Origin: Rhodococcus pseudokoreensis
GTDB taxonomy: Bacteria > Actinomycetota > Actinomycetes > Mycobacteriales > Mycobacteriaceae
Assembly: GCF_017068395.1 (NCBI RefSeq)
Contig: NZ_CP070619.1
Location: forward strand, 7,812,001 to 7,876,000
Length of the DNA: 64,000 nt
Direction of reading: 5' to 3'
Below, in pieces: positions 37,862-48,800 of this stretch. Positions within the stretch are counted from its first letter, which is position 1; the number at the start of each line of letters is the position of its first letter. The notes beneath the pieces are model-generated. The model ran no database searches. It saw nothing but the letters and a program-made list of their open reading frames with translations, and was not told the origin of the DNA. Made by a program: the position numbers and the translations under genes.

Positions 37862-38313
37862 CGCGTCCGGAGGAAGGCCAGCGCCTGATCGCCGTGCGTG
37901 TTGGCGCGGAACTCGCTCGAGATGACCTCGAGCACGGTGCGGTCGGTGTCGATGACGAACGTCGACCGCTTGACCGGGGCGAGTTTGCCGAGCAGTCCGC
38001 GGCGGACGCCGAACTTCTCCGCGACGGCTCCGTCGGCGTCCGACAGCAGTGGGTAGTCGAAGGACTGCGCCTGCGCGAACGACGCCTGCTTCGCCACCGC
38101 GTCGGTGCTGATCCCGGCGCGGGACGCTCCCACCGCGGAGAACTCCGTTCCGAGGTCCCGGAAATGGCAGGCCTCGGCGGTGCAGACCGGCGTCGACGCC
38201 GCGGGGTAGAAGAACAGCACGAGGGGGCCGTCCTCGAGGAGGCTCGACAGCGATCGTTCGATGCCGTCCTGATCGGGCAGGGTGAATTCCGGTGCGAGCT
38301 GACCTGGCTTCAT
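37849..38313 (-). CDS. bcpB: Bcp-type peroxiredoxin (Rv1608c-like)
   Basis: 154 residues of the AhpC/TSA fold. [19 protein letters not shown] holds the peroxidatic Cys in a P-x3-TPxC motif near residue 45, with a second Cys five residues on. It reduces hydrogen peroxide and organic hydroperoxides using thioredoxin-like donors. In M. tuberculosis bcpB (Rv1608c) sits at the same place, between the his genes and trpE, which supports the name. The start ATG 38313 leaves a short gap to the divergent trpE promoter. Its end overlaps the dioxygenase gene by 13 bases. Confidence 0.9.
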   Translation of the reverse strand: MKPGQLAPEFTLPDQDGIERSLSSLLEDGPLVLFFYPAASTPVCTAEACHFRDLGTEFSAVGASRAGISTDAVAKQASFAQAQSFDYPLLSDADGAVAEKFGVRRGLLGKLAPVKRSTFVIDTDRTVLEVISSEFRANTHGDQALAFLRTRQAT

Positions 38314-38369
38314 GGGAGCCGAGGCTACCCGCGCACGCAGACGAGACGAGTGCGCCTGGGATGATGGTT

Positions 38370-39959
38370 CGCATGCACGGCGAGCCCACCACGATTCCCG
38401 CACCCGAGTCCGCCGCCACCCCGGCCGACGGCGGGTCCGACTCGACCACCACACGTGAGCAGTTCCACGCTCTCGCCGCCGAACACCGGGTCGTCCCGGT
38501 GACGCGCAAGGTGCTGGCAGACGCGGAAACTCCGCTGTCCGCCTACACCAAGCTGGCGGCGAACCGGCCCGGCACCTTCCTGCTCGAATCGGCGGAGAAC
38601 GGCCGATCGTGGTCGCGATGGTCGTTCATCGGCGCGGGCAGTCCCGCCGCGCTGACCGTCGTCGACGGTGAAGCCGCCTGGTACGGCAACGTTCCCGCGG
38701 GCGCACCGTCCGGCGGCGATCCGATCGCGGCGCTCGGCCAGACCCTCGAACTGCTGCGCAGCGAACGGCTGCCCGACCTGCCGCCGCTGACCGGCGGCAT
38801 GGTCGGCTTCCTCGGATACGACGCGGTGCGGCGCATCGAGCGCATCGGCGAGCACGCCACCGACGACCTGCAGATCCCCGAGATGGTGATGCTGCTGGCG
38901 ACGGATCTCGCGGCCGTCGACCACCACGAGGGCGCCATCACCCTGATCGCCAACGCCGTCAACTGGGACGGCACGGACGAACGCGTCGACGAGGCCTACG
39001 ACTCCGCGGTCGAGCGGCTGGACCGGATGACGCGCGCCCTGTCGGCCCCGGCGTCGTCGACCGTGTCCACCTTCGCGAAACCCGCCCCCGACTACCGCCG
39101 TCAGCGCACCACCGAGGGGTTCGGCGCCGACGTGCAGAAACTCGTCGGCGACATCGAGGCCGGCGAGGCCTTCCAGGTGGTGCTGTCGCAGCGCTTCGAG
39201 ATCGACTGCACCGCCGACCCGATCGACGTCTACCGGATGCTGCGCGCCTCCAACCCCAGCCCCTACATGTACCTCCTCAACGTGCCGAACGGCGACGACG
39301 AGACCGCGTTCTCGATCGTCGGATCGAGCCCGGAGGCGCTCGTGACCGTGTCGGAAGGTGTGGCCACCACGCACCCGATCGCGGGCACCCGGTGGCGCGG
39401 GCACACCGAGGAGGAGGACATCCTGCTCGAGAAGGACCTGCTCGCCGACGAGAAGGAGAACGCGGAGCACCTGATGCTCGTGGACCTGGGCCGCAACGAC
39501 CTCGGGCGTGTGTGCGAACCGGGCACGGTGAAGGTCCACGACTACCGCCACATCGAGCGGTACAGCCACGTGATGCATCTCGTCTCCACCGTCACCGGTC
39601 ACCTCGCCGAGGGCAAGCAGGCCCTCGACGCCGTCACCGCCTGCTTCCCGGCGGGCACCCTGTCGGGCGCGCCGAAGGTCCGGGCGATGCAGTTGATCGA
39701 GGAACTCGAACCCACCCGCCGCGGCATCTACGGCGGCATCATCGGGTACCTCGACTTCGCCGGCGACGCCGACACGGCCATCGCGATCCGGACCGCGCTG
39801 ATCAAGGACGGCGTCGGGTACGTCCAGGCGGGCGCGGGCGTCGTCGCCGACTCGAACCCCGAGTACGAGGACACCGAGGCGCGGAACAAGGCGATGGCGG
39901 TGCTCAGCGCGATCGCGGCGGCACACACGCTGAAGACCCTGGGAGGCGACACGCAGTGA
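38370..39959 (+). CDS. trpE: Anthranilate synthase component I TrpE
   Basis: Makes anthranilate from chorismate with ammonia from the TrpG partner, first step of tryptophan synthesis. About 529 residues. EDVQ-type feedback and chorismate motifs are present: [67 protein letters not shown] and [24 protein letters not shown] picked ATG 38370 because GATGAT 8 bases before it looks like a -10; ATGs at 38358 and 38361 are alternatives. It starts the trp cluster and overlaps the next gene by four bases. No TrpG is present in the window. Confidence 0.93.
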   Translation, partial: RMHGEPTTIPAPESAATPADGGSDSTTTREQFHALAAEHRVVPVTRKVLADAETPLSAYTKLAANRPGTFLLESAENGRSWSRWSFIGAGSPAALTVVDGEAAWYGNVPAGAPSGGDPIAALGQTLELLRSERLPDLPPLTGGMVGFLGYDAVRRIERIGEHATDDLQIPEMVMLLATDLAAVDHHEGAITLIANAVNWDGTDERVDEAYDSAVERLDRMTRALSAPASSTVSTFAKPAPDYRRQRTTEGFGADVQKLVGDIEAGEAFQVVLSQRFEIDCTADPIDVYRMLRASNPSPYMYLLNVPNGDDETAFSIVGSSPEALVTVSEGVATTHPIAGTRWRGHTEEEDILLEKDLLADEKENAEHLMLVDLGRNDLGRVCEPGTVKVHDYRHIERYSHVMHLVSTVTGHLAEGKQALDAVTACFPAGTLSGAPKVRAMQLIEELEPTRRGIYGGIIGYLDFAGDADTAIAIRTALIKDGVGYVQAGAGVVADSNPEYEDTEARNKAMAVLSAIAAAHTLKTLGGDTQ

Positions 39960-40660
39960 GCGACGCGTCGGAGCCGGCCCGGGACCCCGCGCGGGCGGGG
40001 CGCCGCCGATCGATGATCGCGGTGCTGCTCCTCGCGGTAGCCGCCGTGTGCCTGTGGGGCGCGTCACGGATGACGTGGGTGGAGGTCACCTCCTCCGACG
40101 GACTCGGCGAGGAACGCACGTCGGTGCTCGTGGGCGGCACGTGGGCGGCGGCGCTCACACCGCTGGCGCTGACCCTCGTCGCCGCGATCGCCGCGTCGTT
40201 CGCCGTGAAGGGCTGGGCCCTGCGCGTGCTGGGTGTGCTCGTCGCGGTGGTGGCCGTCGCGGCCGCCGTCCCGGCGGTGGGGTTGCTCGTGTCCGGCGCC
40301 TCCGACGACGAGGCGGCGCGGCTGGCCGAGTTGCCCGGCCGGGCCGACGTCCAGACGGTGTCCGTGCACGCCGGACCCGCTGTTCTCGTGCTGGTGGGGG
40401 CCCTGGCGGCACTCGCCGCCGCGGTGGAACTGATTCGCAGACCGCGGGTGCGGGCGGGGCTGTCCTCCAAGTACGACAGCCCCGGTGCGCGACGCGACGC
40501 GGCGAAAAAGGCCGGTGCCGATTCCGCCGACGGTCCCGTCACCCAGCGCATGCTCTGGGACGCCCTGGATGCGGGGGAGGACCCCACGGTGGAAGACAGG
40601 AAAGCCGGACCTGTCGACCAAGTTGACGGTTCGGACGAAGACCCGGGTACCCGGACGTAA
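39956..40660 (+). CDS. Trp-operon-associated membrane protein (Rv1610-like)
   Basis: 234 residues starting at GTG 39956 within the trpE stop. It has four hydrophobic spans (about 20-38, 59-80, 87-108 and 137-157) and a charged C-terminal third ending [11 protein letters not shown]. It belongs to the actinobacterial family always found between trpE and trpC (Rv1610 in M. tuberculosis). Its role is unknown; transport or a membrane scaffold for anthranilate enzymes are only guesses. Confidence 0.85.
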   Translation: MSDASEPARDPARAGRRRSMIAVLLLAVAAVCLWGASRMTWVEVTSSDGLGEERTSVLVGGTWAAALTPLALTLVAAIAASFAVKGWALRVLGVLVAVVAVAAAVPAVGLLVSGASDDEAARLAELPGRADVQTVSVHAGPAVLVLVGALAALAAAVELIRRPRVRAGLSSKYDSPGARRDAAKKAGADSADGPVTQRMLWDALDAGEDPTVEDRKAGPVDQVDGSDEDPGTRT

Positions 40661-40746
40661 ACACAATCAGAGTGCCATCTAGGCTGGCTTCACCCCTGAT
40701 GATGTTCCTCACATCGGGTTTCTGCCCAGAAAGGACTCGGGCCACG

Positions 40747-41556
40747 ATGACCGTTCTCGACTCGATTCTCGACGGGGTGCGCGCCGACGTCGCCGCCCGC
40801 GAAGCCGTCCTTGACTTCGCCGCAGTCAAGGCTGCCGCTGCCGCCGCACCGCCGGCCCTCGACGCCGCGGCCGCCCTGCTCGAGCCGGGCATCGGAGTCA
40901 TCGCCGAGGTCAAGCGCGCCAGCCCCTCGAAGGGTGCGCTCGCCGACATCGCCGATCCCGCCGAACTGGCCGCCGCCTACCAGGCCGGTGGCGCCCGCGT
41001 GATCAGCGTGCTCACCGAGGAGCGCCGGTTCCAGGGGTCCCTCGCGGACCTCGACGCCGTCCGCCGCGCGGTGAGCATCCCGATCCTCCGCAAGGACTTC
41101 ATCGTCGGGCCGTACCAGATCCACGAGGCCCGCGCGCACGGCGCCGACATGGTGCTGCTCATCGTCGCCGCCCTCGAGCAGGACGCGCTCGCGTCGCTGA
41201 TCGATCGGACGGAGTCGCTGGGCATGACGGCCCTCGTCGAGGTCCACACCGAGGAAGAAGCGAACCGGGCGATCGAGGCGGGCGCCAAGGTCATCGGGGT
41301 CAACGCGCGCAACCTCAAGACGCTCGAGGTCGACAAGAACACGTTCGGCGAGATCGCTCCCGGACTGCCCACCCAGATCATCAAGATCGCGGAGTCCGGG
41401 GTGCGCGGCACGGCCGACCTGCTGGCGTACGCCGGTGCGGGAGCCGACGCGGTGCTGGTCGGCGAAGGCCTCGTCACCAGCGGTGATCCGCGCAAGGCAG
41501 TGGCCGATCTGGTCAACGCCGGCGCGCACCCGTCCTGCCCCAAGCCGTCGCGCTGA
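40747..41556 (+). CDS. trpC: Indole-3-glycerol phosphate synthase TrpC
   Basis: Ring closure from CdRP to indole-glycerol phosphate. 269 residues from ATG 40747. [13 protein letters not shown] (about 50-62) with catalytic Glu and Lys, [35 protein letters not shown] with catalytic Lys, [12 protein letters not shown] and [10 protein letters not shown] follow the family. It is a monofunctional protein, with no TrpF domain. A leader of about 86 bases from the previous gene includes TAGGCT (40680-40685), a possible internal promoter, and AGAAAGGA as a distant ribosome site. Confidence 0.95.
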   Translation: MTVLDSILDGVRADVAAREAVLDFAAVKAAAAAAPPALDAAAALLEPGIGVIAEVKRASPSKGALADIADPAELAAAYQAGGARVISVLTEERRFQGSLADLDAVRRAVSIPILRKDFIVGPYQIHEARAHGADMVLLIVAALEQDALASLIDRTESLGMTALVEVHTEEEANRAIEAGAKVIGVNARNLKTLEVDKNTFGEIAPGLPTQIIKIAESGVRGTADLLAYAGAGADAVLVGEGLVTSGDPRKAVADLVNAGAHPSCPKPSR

Positions 41557-41606
41557 CCCCGCCCCGGCGGACCTGACCCGGACGGCGGCGGAACCCGGCC
41601 TCGAGG

Positions 41607-41612
41607 CAGACT
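41607..41612 (+). promoter_or_regulatory. Putative -10 element of trpB
   Basis: CAGACT, 6 bases before GTG 41619. It is weak in sequence but in the leaderless position used elsewhere here. Confidence 0.35.
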
Positions 41613-41618
41613 GGACCT

Positions 41619-42938
41619 GTGACTTCACGTAATCAGGAAACCGTCTTCAAGGGTGGCAATCTGCCGACTGCCAGCGCCGGAATCGCCGAGCGTACGACGC
41701 ACGACCCCGATGCCGGAGGGCACTTCGGCGTGTACGGCGGACGGCACGTGCCGGAGGCCCTGATGGCGGTGATCGAGGAGGTCACCGCCGAGTACGAGAA
41801 GGCGCGCGGCGACGAGTCGTTCCTGAACGAACTCGACCGACTCCAGCGCGACTACACCGGTCGTCCGTCCCCGATCTTCGAGGCGACGCGGATGAGCGAG
41901 TTCGCCGGTGGGGCGCGGCTTATCCTCAAGCGCGAAGACCTCAACCACACCGGCTCGCACAAGATCAACAACGTGCTCGGGCAGGTGCTGCTCGCCAAGC
42001 GCATGGGCAAGACCCGCATCATCGCGGAAACCGGCGCCGGTCAGCACGGTGTGGCCACCGCCACCGCCTGCGCGCTCCTCGGTCTGGAATGCATCATCTA
42101 CATGGGCGCAGTCGACACCGAGCGGCAGGCGCTGAACGTCGCGCGCATGAGGCTGCTCGGATCGGCGGTCGTGTCCGTCGAGTCGGGGTCGAGGACCCTG
42201 AAGGACGCGATCAACGAGGCGCTGCGCGACTGGGTCACCAACGCCCACAACACCTACTACTGCTTCGGCACCGCCGCCGGACCGCACCCGTTCCCGACCA
42301 TCGTCCGCGACTTCCAGCGCGTCGTCGGTCTGGAGACCCGGGTCCAGGTGCAGGCGCTGACCGGCAGGCTCCCCGACGCCGTGACGGCGTGCGTCGGCGG
42401 CGGTTCCAACGCCATCGGCATCTTCCACGCCTTCCTCGACGATCCCTCCGTGCGACTCGTCGGTTACGAGGCCGCCGGTGACGGCGTCGAGACCGGAAGG
42501 CACGCCGCGACGTTCGCGGGTGGCACCCCGGGCGCGTTCCAGGGCGCGTACTCGTACCTGTTGCAGGACGAGGACGGCCAGACCATCGAGTCGCACTCGA
42601 TCTCCGCGGGCCTCGACTACCCCGGAGTCGGCCCGGAACACGCACTGCTCAAGGACACCGGCCGCGCCACCTACGAGCCGGTCACCGACTCGGAGGCCAT
42701 GGACGCGCTCCGACTGCTGTCCGAGCGTGAGGGCATCATCCCGGCCATCGAGTCCGCCCACGCCGTCGCCGGTGCGCTGCGGCTGGGCCGCGAACTGGGA
42801 GAGGGCGCGATCATCGTCGTCAGCCTGTCCGGGCGCGGCGACAAGGACATGGACACGGCCGCCAAGTGGTTCGGATTGTTCGATCCGGACGACTCGACGG
42901 AGACCACCACGACTGACAAGGAAGGTTCGGCCAAGTGA
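41619..42938 (+). CDS. trpB: Tryptophan synthase beta subunit TrpB
   Basis: PLP subunit that joins indole and serine. 439 residues. The N-terminal [14 protein letters not shown], the PLP lysine region [15 protein letters not shown] (about 107-121), [20 protein letters not shown] and [10 protein letters not shown] are standard. The start GTG 41619 is one of several possible near-N-terminal starts; it leaves a normal 40-residue lead to FGVYGG. trpA overlaps by four bases (GTGA), so the two subunits are co-translated. Confidence 0.96.
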   Translation: MTSRNQETVFKGGNLPTASAGIAERTTHDPDAGGHFGVYGGRHVPEALMAVIEEVTAEYEKARGDESFLNELDRLQRDYTGRPSPIFEATRMSEFAGGARLILKREDLNHTGSHKINNVLGQVLLAKRMGKTRIIAETGAGQHGVATATACALLGLECIIYMGAVDTERQALNVARMRLLGSAVVSVESGSRTLKDAINEALRDWVTNAHNTYYCFGTAAGPHPFPTIVRDFQRVVGLETRVQVQALTGRLPDAVTACVGGGSNAIGIFHAFLDDPSVRLVGYEAAGDGVETGRHAATFAGGTPGAFQGAYSYLLQDEDGQTIESHSISAGLDYPGVGPEHALLKDTGRATYEPVTDSEAMDALRLLSEREGIIPAIESAHAVAGALRLGRELGEGAIIVVSLSGRGDKDMDTAAKWFGLFDPDDSTETTTTDKEGSAK

Positions 42939-43738
42939 GCGAACGACTCTCGCGCCTCGCCCCGACGTTCGCGCAGTGCCGCGAGGAGAAGCGCGCCGCG
43001 CTCGTCGGGTACCTCCCGGCCGGGTTCCCCACCGTGCAGGAATCCATCGACGTGTTCAAGGCGATGGTCGAATCCGGTTGCGACATCGTCGAGGTCGGCA
43101 TCGCCTACTCCGACCCAGTGATGGACGGACCCACCATTCAGGCGGCGGCCGAGACGGCGCTGCAGAACGGTGTCCGGGTGCGCGATGTGTTCACGGTCGT
43201 CGACGCGATCGCGTCCGTCGGCGGCAAGGCCGTCGTGATGACGTACTGGAACCCGGTTCTGCAGTACGGCGTCGACAAGTTCGCCCGCGATCTGGCGAGC
43301 GCGGGCGGCCTCGGCCTGATCACCCCCAACCTCATCCCCGAGGAAGCCGGCGACTGGATCGCCGCGTCGAAGGAACACGACCTCGACCGGATCTTCCTCG
43401 TCGCGCCGTCGTCGACCGAGGAGCGTCTCGCGATCACCCTCGACGCCAGCAGCGGGTTCGTCTACGCCGCATCCACGATGGGTGTCACCGGCGCGCGTGA
43501 CGCCGTGTCGTCGATGGCACCCGAACTGACGGCCCGCATCCGCGCCCACTCGGACATTCCGGTGGGTGTCGGACTGGGTGTCCGCTCCGGCGCGCAGGCC
43601 GCCGAGATCGCCGCCTACGCCGACGCGGTCATCGTCGGATCCGCGCTGGTCACCGCGGCGGAGAGCGGTCTGGACGCGGTGCGGTCGCTGACGGAGGAAC
43701 TTGCCGAGGGCGTTCGCTCCGCTACCGTGGCGTCGTGA
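42935..43738 (+). CDS. trpA: Tryptophan synthase alpha subunit TrpA
   Basis: Splits indole-glycerol phosphate and channels indole to TrpB. 267 residues. [11 protein letters not shown] then [20 protein letters not shown] (catalytic Glu and Asp near 52-65), [20 protein letters not shown] and [18 protein letters not shown] are the family signatures. Its stop overlaps the lgt GTG (GTGA), although lgt also has its own possible -10. Confidence 0.96.
   Translation: MSERLSRLAPTFAQCREEKRAALVGYLPAGFPTVQESIDVFKAMVESGCDIVEVGIAYSDPVMDGPTIQAAAETALQNGVRVRDVFTVVDAIASVGGKAVVMTYWNPVLQYGVDKFARDLASAGGLGLITPNLIPEEAGDWIAASKEHDLDRIFLVAPSSTEERLAITLDASSGFVYAASTMGVTGARDAVSSMAPELTARIRAHSDIPVGVGLGVRSGAQAAEIAAYADAVIVGSALVTAAESGLDAVRSLTEELAEGVRSATVAS
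43723..43728 (+). promoter_or_regulatory. Putative -10 element of lgt
   Basis: TACCGT inside the trpA end, 6 bases before GTG 43735. Confidence 0.35.
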
Positions 43739-44793
43739 CTTCCACTGTGGACGTACTGGCCTACATTCCGAGTCCGCCCCAAGGTGTCTGGTATGTCGGA
43801 CCGGTGGCCCTGCGCGCGTACGCGCTGTTCATCATCGTCGGGATCGTCGTCGCGATCGTGTGGGGCGACCGTCGCTGGGTCGCCCGCGGCGGCGAGAAGG
43901 GCACCGTCCTCGACATCGCCATCTGGGCGGTGCCGTTCGGCCTGATCGGCGGCCGCCTCTACCACGTGATGACCGACTGGCCGACGTACTTCGGGGAGGG
44001 CGGCGATCCCGTCGACGCCCTGAAGGTGTGGCAGGGCGGCCTCGGCATCTGGGGCGCCGTGGCGCTCGGCGGTGTCGGTGCCTGGATCGGTTGCCGTCGC
44101 CGCGGCATCCCGCTGCCGGCGCTGGGTGACGCGGTCGCGCCTGCCATCCTGCTCGCGCAGGCGATCGGACGGCTCGGAAACTACTTCAACCAGGAACTCT
44201 ACGGTCGCGAGACGGACGTTCCGTGGGGGCTCGAGATCTTCGAGCGCCGCAACGACGTCGGCCAGGTGTCTCCGCAGTTGATCGACGGGGTGTCCACCGG
44301 CGAGGTCGCGTTCGTGGTGCATCCGACGTTCCTGTACGAGGCGCTGTGGAACGTGCTGATCGTGATCCTGCTCGTCTGGGTCGATCGCCGATTCCGCATC
44401 GGGCACGGCCGCCTCTTCGCCCTGTACGTGGCCGGGTACTGCGCCGGGCGCTTCTGGATCGAACTGATGCGCAGCGACCACGCGAGCCTCATCGCCGGTG
44501 TCCGCGTCAACTCGTTCACCTCCGCCCTGGTGTTCGTCGCGGCCGTCGTGTACTTCTTCGCCGCCACGAAGGGGCGCGAGGATCCGGCGGAACTGCGGCC
44601 TGCCGACGGCGAACCGGTCGCGGACGAGACCGCACCGGCGGAGGGGGAGAAGAAGGTCGAGGGCACGGACGAGGACGGGAAGGCGTCCGCATCGGAGTCG
44701 GTATCGGACGACAAGGCCGCGAGCACTGCGAGTGCCGGCGGCGACGCGGGCACGAAGACCATCGACAGCAAGAAGGATGACGCGAATGACTGA
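43735..44793 (+). CDS. lgt: Prolipoprotein diacylglyceryl transferase Lgt
   Basis: Transfers diacylglycerol from phosphatidylglycerol to the lipobox Cys of preprolipoproteins in the cytoplasmic membrane. 352 residues. Seven spans are predicted in the first 280 residues. FGLIGGRLYHVMTDW near 63-77, the Lgt signature AIGRLGNYFNQELYG near 143-157 and HPTFLYEALWN near 195 carry the known conserved residues (Arg, Asn, His, Glu). The last 75 residues are a low-complexity, acidic cytoplasmic tail, as in other actinobacterial Lgt. The binding lipoprotein at 63164 is one likely substrate. Confidence 0.95.
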   Translation: MTSTVDVLAYIPSPPQGVWYVGPVALRAYALFIIVGIVVAIVWGDRRWVARGGEKGTVLDIAIWAVPFGLIGGRLYHVMTDWPTYFGEGGDPVDALKVWQGGLGIWGAVALGGVGAWIGCRRRGIPLPALGDAVAPAILLAQAIGRLGNYFNQELYGRETDVPWGLEIFERRNDVGQVSPQLIDGVSTGEVAFVVHPTFLYEALWNVLIVILLVWVDRRFRIGHGRLFALYVAGYCAGRFWIELMRSDHASLIAGVRVNSFTSALVFVAAVVYFFAATKGREDPAELRPADGEPVADETAPAEGEKKVEGTDEDGKASASESVSDDKAASTASAGGDAGTKTIDSKKDDAND

Positions 44794-45625
44794 ACCGGGG
44801 AAAGCATCCGACGATTCCGGCACGGGTGCATCCGACGACGCACACAAGGTCGACCTGGGCAAGAGCGCGGACGGCACCGAGAACAGCAGCGACTCGAGTG
44901 TGCCGCCCGAATTCGGCTCGCCCTTCGACTACGACGCCACCGCCGAGGCCTCGCTGTCCCAGCCGCCCGCCACGTCCGACGCGACGCCGTCGCCGGGTTC
45001 GTCCGGGACGGGACCGGGCTGGGACACGTATTCGGGTGTCGGTAACGGCCCGGGCTGGGGGTCGACGCCCACCTACCCGTCGCCGGGCGGAACCGAGCCG
45101 ACGGCCCCGTTCCCGAACGTGGGCGAGCCGACTTCTCCGACCGCGCCGTACTCCGGGTACGAGAAGCCCCAGCAGCCGGACGGTCCGACCTACGGGGCAC
45201 CGGATCCGAATTACGGCGCGCAGTACGGGGCGGCTCCGCAATCGCCGCAGGACTACCAGCAGCCCGGGTACCAGCAGCCGGGGTACGGACAGCAGCAGGG
45301 TTACCCCCAGCAGGGGTACCCGCCGCCCGGGTATGCCCCCGGCTACAACGCGTACGCCGATCCGTCGGCGCCGTTCGGCAGGCACCCGCTGACGGGTGAG
45401 CCGTACTCGGACAAGTCCAAGTTGACCGCCGGACTGCTGCAGATCTTCCTCGGCGCGTTCGGCGTGGGACGGTTCTACCTGAACCAGCCCGGCATCGCCG
45501 TGGCGCAGATCGCCGTCACGTGGCTCACGTGTGGAATCGGCGGCATCTGGCCGCTGGTCGACGGCATCATGATGCTGACCGGCAGCGTGAAGGACCAGTA
45601 CGGGCGGCCCCTGCGGGACCAGTGA
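44786..45625 (+). CDS. TM2-domain protein with Pro/Gln/Gly/Tyr-rich N-terminus
   Basis: 279 residues from ATG 44786, with AAGGA 8 bases upstream, overlapping lgt by 8 bases. The first 195 residues are disordered: an acidic lead, then repeats of the kind QQPGYQQPGYGQQQGYPQQG. The last 80 form the TM2 domain: KSKLTAGLLQIFLGAFGVGRFYLN, then GIGGIWPLVDGIMMLTG with its Trp-Pro-x-x-Asp motif. Two membrane spans enclose a short turn. Homologues beside lgt in related genera have no assigned function. A terminator hairpin follows at 45643-45674. Confidence 0.85.
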   Translation: MTEPGKASDDSGTGASDDAHKVDLGKSADGTENSSDSSVPPEFGSPFDYDATAEASLSQPPATSDATPSPGSSGTGPGWDTYSGVGNGPGWGSTPTYPSPGGTEPTAPFPNVGEPTSPTAPYSGYEKPQQPDGPTYGAPDPNYGAQYGAAPQSPQDYQQPGYQQPGYGQQQGYPQQGYPPPGYAPGYNAYADPSAPFGRHPLTGEPYSDKSKLTAGLLQIFLGAFGVGRFYLNQPGIAVAQIAVTWLTCGIGGIWPLVDGIMMLTGSVKDQYGRPLRDQ

Positions 45626-45642
45626 CGATCCCCGGAAAACGT

Positions 45643-45674
45643 GTGGCCCGTGTTGCTGATGCGACACGGGCCAC
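45643..45674. terminator. Hairpin terminator after the TM2 gene
   Basis: Perfect 11-base arms (GTGGCCCGTGT and its complement) around a 10-base loop, 17 bases after the TM2 stop. Confidence 0.7.
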
Positions 45675-45703
45675 CGTCCGTTCCGGGCCCGATTCGGCAT
45701 ATC

Positions 45704-45786
45704 TTGCCGGGTATCGGTCCTGGTAAGCTGAGCGCGCCGGGTGTATGTCCGGTAACAACCTTCACGGGCCGATGCTGTCCCGGTAG
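45704..45786 (+). promoter_or_regulatory. gltB promoter and leader with a short upstream frame
   Basis: TTGCCG (45704-45709) and TAAGCT (45724-45729), 14 bases apart, are a possible promoter, leaving a leader of about 165 bases. It contains a 13-codon frame from ATG 45745 to TAG 45784-45786. I see no known riboswitch fold. The rest of the leader up to GGAGG at 45888 holds nothing I recognise. Confidence 0.35.
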
Positions 45787-45899
45787 ACCCCCGAAAAGCA
45801 GTTAGCGCCCGTCGTGGCGACCCCGCTAGCGGAGGCCGCCGACAGCACGTGCGGAGCGCACACACTGGTGGTCTTCCCGGCCGATGTGGAGGTATATCG

Positions 45900-48800
45900 G
45901 TGCTGTTCTCTCAGTTGCCCGGTCCCCAGGGCTTGTACGACCCGGGCCAGGAAGTCGATTCCTGCGGTGTCGCCATGGTCGCGGACGTGCACGGCCGCCG
46001 CTCCCACTCCATCGTCTCGGACGGACTCCTCGCTCTCGAGAATCTCGAGCATCGCGGCGCGGCGGGTTCGGAACCGAACAGCGGCGACGGCGCCGGCATC
46101 CTGCTCCAGCTCCCCACCGAATTCTTCGGGGCTCTCGCCCCGTTCGACCTCCCCGCGCCCCTGGACGACGGCAGCAGCACGTACGCGGCGGGCATCTGTT
46201 TCCTCCCGCAGGACCCGCAGGCGCGGGCGGCCGCGCAACGGCGCGTGTCCGACCTCGCGGACGAGGAGGGACTCCAGATCCTCGGCTGGCGTCCGGTGCC
46301 CGTCGACCCGGACGGTGCGGACGTCGGCGCCACCGCACGCGCCTGCGCACCGCACATGAGCCAGTTGTTCGTCGCCGCACCCGCCGTCGGCGGGATCCGG
46401 CCCGGCGGGCTCGCCCTCGACCGACTCGTCTACCCGCTGCGCAAGCGGGCCGAACAGGTCACCCCCGACATCGAGTCGGAGGGCAGCGGCGTGTACTTCC
46501 CTTCCCTGTCGAGCCGGACGGTCGTCTACAAGGGAATGCTGACGACGTCCCAGTTGGCGCGGTACTTCCCGGACCTGCGCGACCCGCGGATGGCGAGTGC
46601 GATCGCGATCGTGCACAGCCGGTTCTCGACCAACACGTTCCCGTCCTGGCCGCTCGCACACCCGTTCCGGTTCGTCGCGCACAACGGGGAGATCAACACC
46701 GTCCGCGGCAACCGGAACCGCATGCGGGCCCGCGAGGCGCTGCTGTCCAGTGCGGTGATCCCCGGCGATCTGCGCAGGGTGTACCCGATCTGCACCCCCG
46801 ACGCGTCGGATTCGGCATCGTTCGACGAGGTGCTCGAACTGCTGCACCTCGCCGGCCGCAGCGTGCCGCACGTGGTGATGATGATGGTGCCGGAGGCGTG
46901 GGAGAACGACACGTCGATGTGCCCCGACCGGCGGGCGTTCTACCAGTTCCACGCGTCGCTGATGGAAGCGTGGGACGGGCCCGCGTGTGTGACGTTCACC
47001 GACGGGACCGTCGTCGGCGCCGTGCTGGACCGCAACGGCCTGCGCCCGGGACGCTGGTGGCAGACCGTCGACGGGCGGGTGATCCTCGCGAGCGAGAGCG
47101 GCGTCCTCGACGTCCCGCAGGCGGAGGTCGTGGCCAAGGGCCGGCTCGAGCCGGGGCAGATGTTCCTCGTCGACACGTCCGAGGGCCGCATCGTGCCCGA
47201 CGAGGAGATCAAGATGCGGCTCGCGGCGGAGCGGCCGTACGCCGAGTGGCTGTACGCCGGTCTGCTCGAACTGAAGACGCTGCCGGATCGTCCGCACGCG
47301 CAGCACAACCACGAGTCGGTGGTGCGGCGGCAGGTGGCGTTCGGGTACACCGAGGAGGATCTGCGCATCCTGCTCGCCCCGATGGCCACGTCCGGCGGCG
47401 AGCCCCTCGGTTCGATGGGGACGGACACGCCGATCGCCGTCATGTCGCAGCGGTCGCGGCTGCTCTACGACTACTTCGTCGAACTGTTCGCGCAGGTCAC
47501 GAACCCGCCGCTCGACGCGATCCGCGAGGAGATCGTGACGTCGCTGTCGCGGGTCATGGGTCCGGAGCAGAATCTGCTCGAGCCGACCGCGGCGTCGTGC
47601 AGGCAGATCGTGCTGCCGTGGCCGGTGCTCGACAACGAAGAACTGAACAAGATCATCCACGTGAACGCGGACGGCAACCATCCCGGGCTCGCCGCGGCGG
47701 TGCTGCGTGCGCTGTACGACGTGGAGCGCGGCGGTGCGGGGATGGCCGAGGCGATCGAGGAGTTGCGGGCGCAGGCGAGCGCCGCGATCGCGGACGGCTA
47801 CCGGACGCTGGTGATCTCGGACCGCGACTCCGACCACACGAGGGCGCCGATCCCGTCGCTGCTCGCGGTGGCCGCGGTGCACCATCACCTGGTGCGGACC
47901 AAGGAACGCACCAAGGTGGCGCTGGTCGTCGAATCCGGTGACGCCCGCGAGGTCCACCACCTGGCGTTGCTCATCGGATACGGCGCCGCCGCCGTCAACC
48001 CCTACCTTGCGATGGAGTCGATCGAGGACCTCGTCTCCGAGGGCGAACTGACCGGGGTCGAGCACACGATCGCCGTGCGGAACTACCTCACCGCGCTCGG
48101 CAAGGGTGTGCTCAAGGTGATGTCGAAGATGGGCATCTCCACCGTCGGCTCGTACACCGCGGCGCAGGTGTTCGAGGCGATCGGCCTGGACCGCGACCTC
48201 GTCCACGAGTACTTCAAGGGCACGGTCAGCAAGCTGGGCGGCGCGGGTCTCGACGAGATCGCCCGCGAGGTCACCGTCCGCCACCGGCAGGCGTACCCGG
48301 ACAACCCGGCCGAGTTCGCCCACCGGCGGCTCGAGGACGGCGGCGAGTACCAGTTCCGCCGCGACGGCGAACTGCACCTGTTCACCCCGGAGACGGTGTT
48401 CCTGCTGCAGCACGCCACCCGCACCGGTCGGCACGAGGTGTTCGCCCAGTACAGCGACGAGGTGAACCGGCTCGCCGAGGCGGGTGGCGCCCTGCGCGGC
48501 CTGTTCACGTTCCGTGAGGGTGTGCGGCCGCCGGTGCCGCTGGACGAGGTGGAACCGGTCGAGCGGATCGTCACCCGGTTCAACACGGGCGCGATGAGCT
48601 ACGGTTCCATCTCCGCCGAGGCCCACGAGACGATGGCCGTCGCGATGAACAATCTCGGCGGGCGCTCCAACTCCGGGGAGGGCGGCGAGAACGTCGACCG
48701 GCTCTACGATCCGTCGCGGCGCAGCGCCGTCAAGCAGGTCGCGAGCGGGCGGTTCGGCGTCACCAGCGACTACCTGATCAACGCCAGCGACATCCAGATC

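Noticed and set aside
40661..40746. Tryptophan attenuator upstream of trpC
   Set aside because: The leader has an in-frame stretch but no Trp codons and no clear terminator/antiterminator pair.
45787..45899. Riboswitch in the gltB leader
   Set aside because: I could not fit a known riboswitch fold; only a short open frame and GC-rich sequence are seen.
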